Shown: in pieces, positions 32,553-41,208 of the stretch
Layout of the letters: each line of letters starts with the position of its first letter
How positions within the stretch are numbered: position 1 is the first letter of the stretch
DNA from: Chloroflexota bacterium
Lineage (GTDB): Bacteria; Chloroflexota; Anaerolineae; Anaerolineales; Villigracilaceae
Length of the DNA: 64,000 nt
Direction of reading: 5' to 3'
Assembly: GCA_016223135.1 (NCBI GenBank)
Contig: JACRPQ010000006.1
Coordinates: 1-64,000 of the forward strand
The notes under the pieces: model-generated
The model's input: the letters and a program-made list of their open reading frames with translations, nothing else
Database searches by the model: none
Told to the model about the DNA's origin: nothing
Program-made: the position numbers and the translations under genes

Positions 32553-33875
32553 TTATCCAAACAGTCTTCCCAGCCCTTTGCCGCCGGTCTTTTGCAGCAT
32601 TTTCATCATCTTCTGCGCTTCGCGGAATTGCTTGATGAGGCGATTCACATCCTGCACTTCCATGCCCGATCCAGCCGCGATGCGCCGCCTGCGGGAGGCG
32701 TTCAAAATATCAGGATCGCGGCGTTCCTGACGGGTCATCGAGTTGATGATGGCTTCGGTCTGTTTGAAATTCTTTTCAATATCGCGCGGGTCAATCTGAC
32801 GCGCCGCCTGCCCCAACTGCCCCGGCAGCATTTCCATGATTTGCGCCAGCGGTCCCATCTTTTTCATCTGGCGCATCTGTTCGAGCCAGTCTTCGAGCGT
32901 GAACTGTCCCTTCATCATGCGCTCGGCGGTTTGCTGTGCGGTTGCCTGGTCGAAGGCGGCTTCGGCTTTTTCGATCAAGCCAATCATGTCGCCCATGCCC
33001 AAAATACGGGACGACAAACGCGCCGGGTCGAAGGTCTCGAGCGCATCCAGTTTCTCGCCGGTGCCGATGAATTTGATGGGAACGCCCGTCACCGAACGAA
33101 TGGAGATCGCCGCGCCGCCGCGCGAATCGCCATCCATTTTGGTCAGCATCAAACCGGTGATGGACACGGCATCGCGGAATCCCTGCGCGATGTTCAACGC
33201 CTCCTGACCAATCATGGAATCAACCACGAGCAGGATTTCCACCGGCGGGACTTTCGCCACGATGGCTTTCAACTCGTCCATCAACTGCGCATCCAACTGC
33301 GACCGACCGGCAGTATCCACAATCACGACGCTGTACCCACCCTTTTCGGCTTTCTCGAACGCGCGCCGGGCAAGCTCCGGAGGCTTGAGGTTGAGATCCG
33401 CCTCCACCGGCACATCAATTCGTTCACCGAGTTGCTGCAACTGCGTCACGGCGGCAGGGCGGTAGGGGTCACCGGCGACAAGCATCACCCGTTCGCCTTT
33501 GGAGCGGAGCAGACGCGCCAGTTTCCCCGCGCCGGTCGTTTTACCCGAACCTTGCAAGCCAACCATCATAATGACGCGCGGCTTGGGTCCCGTCAAATTG
33601 AGCGGAGCCGGTTCGCCGAGCGTTTTGATTAACTCCTCGTGAACGATTTTGATGACCTGCTGTCCCGGCGCCAGCGCTTTGGAGACCTCGGCGCCAATGG
33701 CGCGTTCGCGCACACGCGCAATGAAGGTTTTGACGACGCTGAAATGCACGTCTGCCTCGAGCAGAGCGAGGCGCACTTCGCGCATGGCAGCGTCCACGTC
33801 CGCTTCGGTGAGTTTGCCGCGGCGGCGGAGTTGGTCGAAGACCTGATTAAGTCGGTTGGTGAGGGTTTCAAACAT
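32553..33875 (-). CDS. ffh: Signal recognition particle protein Ffh (SRP54)
   Basis: 440 residues. N domain, then GTPase G domain (GLQGSGKTTGAGKLARLL, DPYRPAAVTQL, DTAGRSQLDA, TKMDGDSRGG), then a methionine-rich M domain ending with GSGMEVQDVNRLIKQFREAQKMMK. It targets nascent membrane proteins with 4.5S RNA to FtsY, whose gene is at 38940-39851. On the minus strand TATAAA lies about eight bases before the ATG and there is no Shine-Dalgarno, so it may be leaderless. Confidence 0.96.
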   Translation of the reverse strand: MFETLTNRLNQVFDQLRRRGKLTEADVDAAMREVRLALLEADVHFSVVKTFIARVRERAIGAEVSKALAPGQQVIKIVHEELIKTLGEPAPLNLTGPKPRVIMMVGLQGSGKTTGAGKLARLLRSKGERVMLVAGDPYRPAAVTQLQQLGERIDVPVEADLNLKPPELARRAFEKAEKGGYSVVIVDTAGRSQLDAQLMDELKAIVAKVPPVEILLVVDSMIGQEALNIAQGFRDAVSITGLMLTKMDGDSRGGAAISIRSVTGVPIKFIGTGEKLDALETFDPARLSSRILGMGDMIGLIEKAEAAFDQATAQQTAERMMKGQFTLEDWLEQMRQMKKMGPLAQIMEMLPGQLGQAARQIDPRDIEKNFKQTEAIINSMTRQERRDPDILNASRRRRIAAGSGMEVQDVNRLIKQFREAQKMMKMLQKTGGKGLGRLFG

Positions 33876-34134
33876 GGCGTTTGTTTATATCAATCTTGGT
33901 ATGTTCATTGAGCGATAGAAACCCTTTTCAGGGCAGGACAAGGATTGTAGTGGCGAAGCCGATTCGGGTCAAGAGAGATGCGGCGTACATGTATGGTTCG
34001 TTCATTCTGTTTGTACTGTTTGTATTTTTGGGAGGTTTCATGCTACACTTTTCACGCTCGCAGGCAAGACTTTACCGCAAACCGTCTGACTGCTGGGGTG
34101 CGGGTGAAAAACATGAGCGAAACAGGAGGTTAGA

Positions 34135-34941
34135 ATGCCCCATTTAGAAATTAACGGAGCCAATCTCTATTATGAAGAACATGGCGCTGGTCAAGAGACA
34201 ATTGTCTTCTCACACGGGCTGCTATGGAGCGGGCGCATGTTTTTCGACCAGATTGCCGCGCTGAAAAATCAGTATCGTTGTATCACTTTCGACTTTCGTG
34301 GACAAGGGCAAAGCGAGGTCACCCAATCTGGCTATGATATCGAAAGCCTATACGAAGACGCGGTGGCGTTGATTGAAAGGCTTGGATGTTCACCTTGTCA
34401 TTTCGTGGGGCTGTCCATGGGCGGCTTTGTTGGCTTGCGCCTGGCTATTCGGCGTCCCGATTTGCTCAAGTCGCTGATTCTTTTAGAGAGTTCCGCCGAG
34501 CCAGAGCCGGCGGAAAATGTTGGTCGGTATCGAATGCTCAATTTTGTTGCACGCTGGATGGGATTGAGAGTGGTTGCCAACCGTGTCATGGACATCATGT
34601 TTGGGCAGAAGTTTTTGACCGACCCAGCCCGCGCAAATCTGAGAAATGAGTGGAAAGAACGCCTGGTGGCAAATCATCGCATCGGGATCACACGTGCAGT
34701 CGTCGGCGTCATCACTCGCGCTGGAGTGGCAGATCAACTTGATCGAATTAAAACGCCGACTTTGATCGTTGTCGGCGATCAGGATGTTGCCACCCCGCCA
34801 GCCAAAGCAAAACTCATGCACGCGCGTATCCCCAATTCCAAGCTGGTTATCATTCCCGGTGCAGGACACACCACCACTGTCGAGGAGCCGGCTGCAGTAA
34901 CCGCCGCCATTGCAGAGTTTCTTGCCACTTTAGCAGGCTAA
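34135..34941 (+). CDS. Alpha/beta hydrolase
   Basis: 268 residues of the alpha/beta-hydrolase fold. The nucleophile elbow is GLSMGG with Ser at about 98; the oxyanion region is FSHGLLWSGR. The acid is in VVGDQDVATPP and the histidine in GAGHTTTVEEP. The product is unassigned: relatives include esterases and 3-oxoadipate enol-lactonase. AGGAGG lies six bases before the ATG. The 33876-34134 gap holds only a weak, low-support reading frame. Its base composition seems slightly lower in G+C than the flanks. Confidence 0.88.
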   Translation: MPHLEINGANLYYEEHGAGQETIVFSHGLLWSGRMFFDQIAALKNQYRCITFDFRGQGQSEVTQSGYDIESLYEDAVALIERLGCSPCHFVGLSMGGFVGLRLAIRRPDLLKSLILLESSAEPEPAENVGRYRMLNFVARWMGLRVVANRVMDIMFGQKFLTDPARANLRNEWKERLVANHRIGITRAVVGVITRAGVADQLDRIKTPTLIVVGDQDVATPPAKAKLMHARIPNSKLVIIPGAGHTTTVEEPAAVTAAIAEFLATLAG

Positions 34942-35012
34942 ACCGCCAAAAGGACTTCCCCCTTTCCTTTTCCCTGACCTTGCCACAATCGTAAATTGAT
35001 ACGAATTTCACA

Positions 35013-35041
35013 TTGACGCATATATACTCAGTGGGTATAAT
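35013..35041 (+). promoter_or_regulatory. Promoter of the S1-domain gene
   Basis: TTGACG (35013-35018), 17 bases, TATAAT (35036-35041). The start codon at 35078 has AAGGAG upstream. Confidence 0.85.
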
Positions 35042-35077
35042 CGTTTTTCGGCATTATCCCCATTCAAGGAGTATATA

Positions 35078-35845
35078 ATGGAAGCAAACAATCTCGCGTT
35101 GGAAACAACGCTGGCACCAAAAACGAAACTTTCGGGCAAGGTAATCAAAACAACACTGGCAGGAGCAATTATTGACATAGGTCAACCGTTGCCCGGTGTG
35201 GTTCACATTTCACAACTCAGCAAAGATCCTGTAAACAAGGTTGAAGACGTTGTAAAGGAAGGTCAGATTGTTGACGTGTGGGTGCGCCGCGCAAAGAAGG
35301 ACCGCATCGAGTTGACCATGATCGAACCGCTGGCGCTCGAATGGAAAGAGATCGAGCCGGATATGATTGTAAAAGGCAAGATTGTCCGCCTGGAACCGTA
35401 TGGAGCCTTTGTTGATATCGGAGCGGAGCGCCCCGGCATGATCCACGTCAGCGAGCTGGCACACGGCTACGTGAAGACCCCAAGCGAGGTCGTCAAGGAA
35501 GGCGATGAAGTCGAGGCAAAAGTCCTGGAAGTTAATCGCAAGAAGAAACAAATCAAATTAAGCATTAAGGCTTTGGAACCGGAAATTGAAGAGTTCAAAC
35601 CGGCAAAGAAGGAAAACCGCAAGGGAAGCAAGGCTGGCTCCAGGAAGGACAATGCGGAAGTCGTCGAAACAAAGGAACCGCAGGAACCTGAATTGACCGC
35701 CATGCAAATTGCCTGGCAGGAAGCCCTCAGTCGCTCCGGCGCAGGCAAGGATTTAAAACTCCGAAAGACCAAAGCAGCCGTTTCACGCGAGCAGGAAGAC
35801 CTGTTGAACCGCACCTTGGAGAAACGTCTGCCCACCGGCGGATAG
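35078..35845 (+). CDS. Protein with two S1 RNA-binding domains
   Basis: 255 residues. The first S1 domain (about 15-80) is GKVIKTTLAGAIIDIGQPLPGVVHISQL; the second (about 96-165) is KGKIVRLEPYGAFVDIGAERPGMIHVSEL. A charged Lys/Glu linker and a short helical tail end the protein. It resembles pared-down ribosomal protein S1/YugI-type proteins and probably binds RNA or the ribosome. A promoter, AAGGAG and a terminator frame it as a single-gene unit. Confidence 0.9.
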   Translation: MEANNLALETTLAPKTKLSGKVIKTTLAGAIIDIGQPLPGVVHISQLSKDPVNKVEDVVKEGQIVDVWVRRAKKDRIELTMIEPLALEWKEIEPDMIVKGKIVRLEPYGAFVDIGAERPGMIHVSELAHGYVKTPSEVVKEGDEVEAKVLEVNRKKKQIKLSIKALEPEIEEFKPAKKENRKGSKAGSRKDNAEVVETKEPQEPELTAMQIAWQEALSRSGAGKDLKLRKTKAAVSREQEDLLNRTLEKRLPTGG

Positions 35846-35859
35846 AACGAAAACAAAAT

Positions 35860-35892
35860 CAAAAAAAGCAGGCACGAGCCTGCTTTTTTTGA
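35860..35892. terminator. Bidirectional terminator
   Basis: AAAAAAAGCAGGC and GCCTGCTTTTTTT form a stem with an ACGA loop, between the convergent S1-protein and acyl-AMP ligase genes. Confidence 0.9.
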
Positions 35893-35906
35893 TTCAACCA
35901 GATGCC

Positions 35907-37592
35907 TCATGTTTTTTTTGTTTCCTGCAGTTCTTTTAGAAACTTCTCTCTGTTCGCCGAGCGCGCAGTCTTGCCGCTGGATGTTTTGATGATCCATTTC
36001 GGATCCACCACTTTGACGTGCCGCAGGGCAATGGCGGAGTTTTTCGTCACGTGCAGGCGGATGGCATCGGCAATTTTCTGCTGTTCCAACGGATCTTCAG
36101 TATCCACCTCCGCAATGATGACCACATCCTCCGTGCCCTGTTCTTCGTTGAAGATGCCAAACGCCACCGAACGTCCGGCATGGACGCCCGGCACTTCATA
36201 CGTCAGCGCTTCCAGGTCCTGCGGATACACATTCCTGCCGCCCACAATAATCATATCCTTTTTGCGGCCCGAAACAAAAATTTCCCCGTCAGCCATATAG
36301 CCGTAATCGCCCGTCACATACCAGCCATCTCGAAACGCCTTTTCCGTCAGGTCGCTGCGATTGTAATAGCCCGTCAACATACAATCGCTTTTCAGCGCAA
36401 TTTCACCGATGAAGCGTTCCGGCAGAACGTTCCCATGTTCGTCGAGAATCCGAATCTCGACATTTTCAAGCGGATATCCGGACGATAGCATCTTCATAGA
36501 CGGACGCCCATCGAACGGACTTTTCGCCACACGCTCGACCATGAACGCCTCGCGGTCAATCTCATGGACGGTTGGCTCGCTCCCCAAGCGGCTTTGGGTC
36601 ACGCCGAAAACGTTCTCTGCCATGGCATACGACGTTTGCAGCGCTTCCCACCGCAAGCCATAGTCCTTGAAACGGTCATAAAACGCCCGGTGGCTTTCCC
36701 ACCGCACAGGTTCCGAACAATTGATAACCGCCCGCCAGGAGGATAAATCCACACCTTCCAGATGGCGGTCACGAATTTTTTGGGCGCAGAAATTGTACGC
36801 AAAGTTGGGGAGCCAGGTGAGCGTGCCGCGATATTTCGTGACAGCCTGCATCAACTTGTACGGGGCGCGCACCCAATCGAACGGAGACATCAACACCAGA
36901 TGAATCCCCGACAAAATGGGCATGAGAAAGCCGGCAATCAACCCCATGTCGTGATACAACGGCAGCCATGAAACGACGACATCGTCTCCCTGCAAGTTCA
37001 AAGCGCGGCTGTATGCATTCAATTGATTAAAGACCGCCTGATGCGAAAGCGCCACTCCTTTTTGCAGACCGGTGGTGCCGGAAGAGTGTTGTAAAAGAAC
37101 AATGTCTTCCGGCTTTCTCTGGAAGCCTTCCAGTGAGTCAAAGTCCACTTCTGCGGCTGGCGGGATTTGATCGGTGACAATGACCGCGCGGACCGATGAT
37201 CCATCACGGATTGCCATGCGGACTTCGCCCTCGAAGTCGGGATAGGTCACGATGGCGGCGGGTTTTGTCACTTCCATCAGCGAGGCGAGGTCGGCGCGGT
37301 AACGCTCAGGCGAAAGTTTCTCCGTGAGGAACGGCATGATGGAGGGAATTGCCCCATGCAGGATGGCGCCCCAAAAGGCGTAGAGCAGGTCTTCGCCATG
37401 CTGGAGAATTAAGATAACCACTTCCCCCGGCTGAATTCCCTCGCGGGCGTAGGCATGAGCAAAGGATTGGGAACCGCGCAGCAACCCATCGAGCGTGACG
37501 GGCAAGTCGTCGGCGGCGGGAAATTGCAGGGTGACGGCAACCCGCTGAGGGTCCTGAGAATGAAGCGCTTGTAATCGTTCAGGGAAAATCAT
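35907..37592 (-). CDS. AMP-binding enzyme, likely fatty acyl-AMP ligase/acyl-ACP type
   Basis: 561 residues of the adenylate-forming superfamily. P loop HSSGTTGLQKGVALSH, A4-A5 region WLPLYHDMGLIAG and TSYAMAENVFG, A7 TGDYGY, and the C-terminal catalytic lysine in SSGKTARSANR. WLPLYHDMGL and the neighbouring carrier protein suggest a fatty-acyl or aryl-acid adenylate loaded on the ACP (FAAL-like), not CoA. It overlaps the carrier-protein gene by four bases and forms an operon with it, prfB and ftsY. No polyketide synthase lies nearby, so the product is unknown. Confidence 0.87.
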   Translation of the reverse strand: MIFPERLQALHSQDPQRVAVTLQFPAADDLPVTLDGLLRGSQSFAHAYAREGIQPGEVVILILQHGEDLLYAFWGAILHGAIPSIMPFLTEKLSPERYRADLASLMEVTKPAAIVTYPDFEGEVRMAIRDGSSVRAVIVTDQIPPAAEVDFDSLEGFQRKPEDIVLLQHSSGTTGLQKGVALSHQAVFNQLNAYSRALNLQGDDVVVSWLPLYHDMGLIAGFLMPILSGIHLVLMSPFDWVRAPYKLMQAVTKYRGTLTWLPNFAYNFCAQKIRDRHLEGVDLSSWRAVINCSEPVRWESHRAFYDRFKDYGLRWEALQTSYAMAENVFGVTQSRLGSEPTVHEIDREAFMVERVAKSPFDGRPSMKMLSSGYPLENVEIRILDEHGNVLPERFIGEIALKSDCMLTGYYNRSDLTEKAFRDGWYVTGDYGYMADGEIFVSGRKKDMIIVGGRNVYPQDLEALTYEVPGVHAGRSVAFGIFNEEQGTEDVVIIAEVDTEDPLEQQKIADAIRLHVTKNSAIALRHVKVVDPKWIIKTSSGKTARSANREKFLKELQETKKT

Positions 37593-37834
37593 GAGCGGCG
37601 GGATTCGATCAGGGCGGCAAGCTGCGTCAGGTTATCGAAGGTGTCCGCGTTGAGTTCGGTATCCTCGATGCGGACGCCAAAGGTATCTTCGACGAACAGA
37701 GCAACATCCATCAGGCTGAAGGAGTCAATCAGCCCGCTGGAGATGAGCGGCTCATCGGGAGCAATGACACGGCCGGGTTGTTTGAGAATTTTTTCTGCAA
37801 GAAAAGACGACAGGTTTGAAATCAAATTGGACAT
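37589..37834 (-). CDS. Acyl carrier protein
   Basis: 81 residues. The 4'-phosphopantetheine serine lies in LIDSFSLMDVALFVED. The N-terminal MSNLISNL start at 37834 has GAGGAG five bases upstream. It is coupled by ATGA to the adenylate-forming enzyme and follows prfB by eight bases. It is distinct from the housekeeping acpP (no DSLD... motif: here DSFSL) and is likely dedicated to its neighbour. Confidence 0.85.
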   Translation of the reverse strand: MSNLISNLSSFLAEKILKQPGRVIAPDEPLISSGLIDSFSLMDVALFVEDTFGVRIEDTELNADTFDNLTQLAALIESRRS

Positions 37835-37842
37835 GAAACTCC

Positions 37843-38926
37843 TCACTTTGCGGAACGCAGATAGGCTTCCATAAACTCGTTGAGTTCGCCATCCAACACC
37901 GCCTGGGCGTTGCCGCTTTCGTATTCGGTGCGGTGGTCTTTGACCAGTTGGTAGGGATGCAGGACGTAGGAGCGGATCTGACTGCCCCATTCGGCTTTGG
38001 TGTATTCGCCGCGCAGGATGGCGCGTTCTTCTTCTTTTTCCGCCTGTTTGAGTTCGAGCAGGCGGGCGCGCAGAATGCGCATGGCAAATTCACGGTTTTG
38101 GGTTTGGGAACGCTCGTTTTGACAGGTGACGACGATACCGGTTGGGATGTGCGTCAGGCGCACGGCGGTGGCGTTCTTTTGGACGTTTTGTCCGCCCGCG
38201 CCGGAGGAGCGATAGACATCCATTTTGATGTCGCTTGGGTCAATCTCGATTTCAGCGTCGTCCATTGCCACCTGGGGCAGCACTTCAACCAACGCAAAGG
38301 AGGTGTGCCGGCGGTGGGCAGCATCGAATGGCGACAGGCGCACGAGGCGGTGAACGCCCTTTTCCGAGCGCAGGTAGCCGTAGGCATATTCGCCGTTGAC
38401 CGCAATGGTGACGCTTTTGATGCCGGCTTCTTCTCCCTCGGTCATGTCGAGAATTTCGGTTTCGTAGCCGTGCGCCTCCGCCCAACGCAGGTACATGCGC
38501 TGGAGCATAGCCGCCCAATCCTGTGAGTCAGTGCCGCCCGCCCCAGCGTGAATGGCAAGGATGGCGGAGTCGGAATCGTACTTGCCTGAAAACATCGTCG
38601 TAAACGAGCGCTTCTCCAACTCCGCTTCGATGGCGGCGATTTCGCTCTCCAGTTCCTCCCGCAGGCTTTCGTCTTCCATGCGGGCGAGTTCGAGGGCGTC
38701 ATGCAGACGGCGCGAAAAATTCCGCCAAGATTCGACCTCCGTCTTGACGGCGTTGTACTGCTTCATCAATTTTTGGGCTTCGGAGGGATTCCCCCACAAG
38801 TCCGGCGCTTCGATTTCTTTTTCGAGTTGTGAAAGTTGGGCTTCTTTACCGGCGAAGTCAAAGACGCACCAGTAACTGCTGGGTTAATTCCTGCGCGGAT
38901 TGTAAGCGGTTGACAAGGTCTTGCAT
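37843..38926 (-). CDS. prfB: Peptide chain release factor 2, with programmed +1 frameshift
   Basis: The gene starts at ATG 38926 (AGGAGA five bases upstream) and reads 22 codons (MQDLVNRLQSAQELTQQLLV + RL) to CTT TGA C. The TGA (38858-38860) must be skipped by +1, after which reading continues as DFAGKEAQLSQLE to the stop at 37843, giving about 360 residues. The stop-recognition SPF (RLSPFDAAHRR) and the peptidyl-hydrolase GGQ (GAGGQNVQKNA) are present. The frameshift site is the standard CUU UGA C; the SD-like stimulator before it is weak (GGTG). It precedes acp and the ligase. Confidence 0.95.
38857..38863 (-). promoter_or_regulatory. prfB frameshift site CTTTGAC
   Basis: On the minus strand CTT TGA C, codons 22-23 of prfB. 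GGTG lies three bases upstream of CTT, a poor match to the usual AGGGGG stimulator. Confidence 0.9.
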
Positions 38927-38939
38927 GGTATCTCCTGCA

Positions 38940-39851
38940 TTAATTTTGATTCAAAATTCCCTGCACGAAGGCGTCAGGGTCAAAGGGAGTCAGGTCTTCG
39001 GGTTTTTCGCCGAGCCCGGCAAATAGAATGGGCAGCCCCAGTTCGCGTCGTATGGCAAACACCATACCGCCGCGCGCCGATGAATCCAACTTCGAGAGGA
39101 TGATGCCGCCAACGCCCACCGCCTCTTTGAACGCTTTTGCCTGCGCCATGGCATTCTGCCCGGTGGTCGCATCCAGCACCAGCCAGACGGCGTGCGGCGC
39201 GCCGGGCAGCGCTTTGCCGATGACGCGGTGTACTTTCTTCAACTCTTCCATCAGGTTGAACTTTGTCTGGAGGCGTCCCGCCGTATCGATCAGGACAAGG
39301 TCCACGCCGCGCGCCACACCCGCTTGGACGGCGTTGAAAGCCACCGCGCCGGGATCCGATTCCGGCGCGCCGGCGATCACGTCCACGCCGAGTCTGTCGC
39401 CCCATACCTGAAGTTGGTCCACTGCTGCAGCGCGGAAGGTGTCTGCCGCGCCGAACAACACCGTTTTCCCCTCTGCCTGAAAGCGCTGACCCAGTTTGGC
39501 AATGGTGGTCGTCTTGCCGGAACCGTTGACGCCGACCATCATGATGACGGAAGGTTTATTCGTCCATGTCAACGGAGGCGGCGGGGTGAGGCGGGAGCGG
39601 AGTTCGGCTCGGAGCGCCTCCCAAAGTTCCTCGGAGCGGGTCAGTCCCTCGGTCCGCACGAAGCGGCGCAGGGCATCCAAAATTTCGGCGGCGGTCTCGA
39701 TTCCCAAGTCGGCTTGCACGAGAAGCGCTTCCAAATCATCCCAGGTTTCCTGAGTAATCTCCGTCGCGCCTAAAATGGACTTCAACCGTCCAAACGTTGC
39801 CTTGCTGGTCTTGGCGAGACCGCTTCGCCATTTTGCAAACATTTCAGCCAT
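38940..39851 (-). CDS. ftsY: Signal recognition particle receptor FtsY
   Basis: 303 residues. The NG domain has GVNGSGKTTTIAKLGQRF, DTFRAAAVDQL, DTAGRLQTKFNLM and TKLDSSARGGM-type SKLDSSARGG. The acidic A domain of E. coli is missing, as in many bacteria. It is the membrane receptor of Ffh. The ATG at 39851 has TATAAT (39861-39866, minus) nine bases upstream and no Shine-Dalgarno: leaderless. It runs 13 bases before prfB and shares a gap with trxA on the other strand. Confidence 0.94.
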   Translation of the reverse strand: MAEMFAKWRSGLAKTSKATFGRLKSILGATEITQETWDDLEALLVQADLGIETAAEILDALRRFVRTEGLTRSEELWEALRAELRSRLTPPPPLTWTNKPSVIMMVGVNGSGKTTTIAKLGQRFQAEGKTVLFGAADTFRAAAVDQLQVWGDRLGVDVIAGAPESDPGAVAFNAVQAGVARGVDLVLIDTAGRLQTKFNLMEELKKVHRVIGKALPGAPHAVWLVLDATTGQNAMAQAKAFKEAVGVGGIILSKLDSSARGGMVFAIRRELGLPILFAGLGEKPEDLTPFDPDAFVQGILNQN

Positions 39852-39860
39852 AGCGGGCGG

Positions 39861-39866
39861 ATTATA
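39861..39866 (-). promoter_or_regulatory. -10 box for leaderless ftsY
   Basis: TATAAT on the minus strand ends nine bases before the ftsY ATG. A TATACT box for the divergent trxA lies about 25 bases further on the plus strand. Confidence 0.5.
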
Positions 39867-39925
39867 ACACGACGATTGTGTTATACTTTTTGACCGTTCA
39901 ATTAATCTTTCCATAAAGGTGCAAC

Positions 39926-40270
39926 ATGCCAAGTGAACCAATCAACGTAACCGATGCCGCTTTCGAAAAGACCGTCCTGCAATCGCCCATTCCCGTCATC
40001 GTGGATTTTTGGGCGCCGTGGTGCGGACCCTGCCGAATGGTGGCGCCTATTCTCGAAAAACTTGCCAAAGAATATGAAGGCAAGCTGCTCGTCGCAAAAG
40101 TCAACACCGACGAAAATCCCGAATGGATGATGAAATACGGCATTCAGGGCATTCCCACCATGCTGTTCATTGCCGGCGGCAAGGTCGTCCACCGCCAGGT
40201 GGGTGCATTGCCTGAGCGTATGCTGCGTGATACCGTGAATCAGTTCCTCGAGGTCGTCAGCCAGTCCTAG
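39926..40270 (+). CDS. trxA: Thioredoxin
   Basis: 114 residues with WCGPC in DFWAPWCGPCRM and the cis-proline region GIPTMLFI. It is a cytoplasmic protein-disulfide reductase. AAAGGTG lies five bases before the ATG. It is followed after 18 bases by the lipoprotein genes, probably independent. Confidence 0.95.
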   Translation: MPSEPINVTDAAFEKTVLQSPIPVIVDFWAPWCGPCRMVAPILEKLAKEYEGKLLVAKVNTDENPEWMMKYGIQGIPTMLFIAGGKVVHRQVGALPERMLRDTVNQFLEVVSQS

Positions 40271-40288
40271 CCCTGAGAGGAGGGCGCG

Positions 40289-40942
40289 ATGAAAAGACTG
40301 TTCGGCGTTCTTTTCCTGCTGACGGTGTTCGTCAGTTCCTGCTCCGCCATAGGATTGGAACAGACGCCCGCCGTCAACATTGACACGCAAGCGACCATTG
40401 ACGCGATTGTGCAAACTGCCGCCGAACAGACCGCTGCGGTTCAACCCTCGCCGACGCCTGCTCCGCCCACCCCAACAGAGACCGCCGCCTCAACCGCTTC
40501 TCCGCTCCCCCTCACCGTCACCGCCAGCCCCACCAGCGCGCCTTCCGGGACTCCTCTCCCCAACCTGACGACAACACCCGCCACCGCCACCAGCGGACCG
40601 AGCGACACGCCAACGCCTGCCTCTTCTGCCAAGCCCACTCAAACCCCTACGCCGGGACCTCTTCTGTATGGCACTTTGCCGCCGGCGGTGCCTTCTGCCA
40701 GCATTACCATCATCAACAAATCCAAGACGCCGGTGTACATCTCCCTGCAAAATTATCCGCCTCATAGGCCCGCGGCGTTTCTGGAATATCCGGTCAAAAG
40801 GCAGGTTCAGGTGGATGCGCCGCTCGGCTATTATGTGTACGTCGTCTGGGTGGACGGCAAACAGATTGTGGGCAGTTTCAGGCTGCACAATGGCGACAGT
40901 CTCACCATTGTCATTTTCAAAGACCGGGTTGTAATCAAGTAA
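40289..40942 (+). CDS. Lipoprotein with Pro/Thr linker (tandem copy 1)
   Basis: 217 residues. The lipobox FVSSC gives the lipidated cysteine at residue 18. A Thr/Pro/Ser-rich linker of about 90 residues follows, then a beta-rich C-terminal domain (ASITIINKSKTPVYISLQNY ... GDSLTIVIFKDRVVIK). AGAGGAGG lies six bases before the ATG. The next two genes have the same layout. Probably a surface-exposed protein; no family recognised. Confidence 0.8.
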   Translation: MKRLFGVLFLLTVFVSSCSAIGLEQTPAVNIDTQATIDAIVQTAAEQTAAVQPSPTPAPPTPTETAASTASPLPLTVTASPTSAPSGTPLPNLTTTPATATSGPSDTPTPASSAKPTQTPTPGPLLYGTLPPAVPSASITIINKSKTPVYISLQNYPPHRPAAFLEYPVKRQVQVDAPLGYYVYVVWVDGKQIVGSFRLHNGDSLTIVIFKDRVVIK

Positions 40943-40957
40943 GCAAAGAGCCAAATT

Positions 40958-41178
40958 CTTTACCGTACAGAAACCCTAAAGGTCTACTTTCCCTTCGTGA
41001 AAGAGAGTGTTTTATAAATCGAGATTCACCACAGCTAAACGCAGATGAACGCTGATTTTGATGAAAAACGTGATGCAATCACCCTTAAATCCAATTTATC
41101 TGTGTTCATCTGTGGTTGGAAAATGAATTTCAAAACACGCTCTTGGGGTTTTTCACGAGAGAAATGTACGGTAGAGAG
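40958..41178. mobile_element. Second CCTAAAGG-type element, with a nested insertion
   Basis: It begins CTTTACCGTACAGAAACCC and ends GTTTTTCACGAGAG...GTACGGTAGAGAG, in the opposite orientation to 13054-13158. Its interior is replaced by a 145-bp segment (about 41005-41147) that has its own ends AGAGTGTTTT / AAAACACGCTCT and contains CGCAGATGAACGCTGATTT. Flanks GAGCCAAATT/AAGTCAAATA match in 7 of 10 positions. Confidence 0.75.
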
Positions 41179-41208
41179 AAGTCAAATAAGCAAATAACGG
41201 AACAAAAT

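Noticed and set aside
33881-34147. A short plus-strand reading frame with an apolar stretch
   Set aside because: No ribosome site at a sensible start, no relatives recognised, and it overlaps the strong start of the hydrolase gene.
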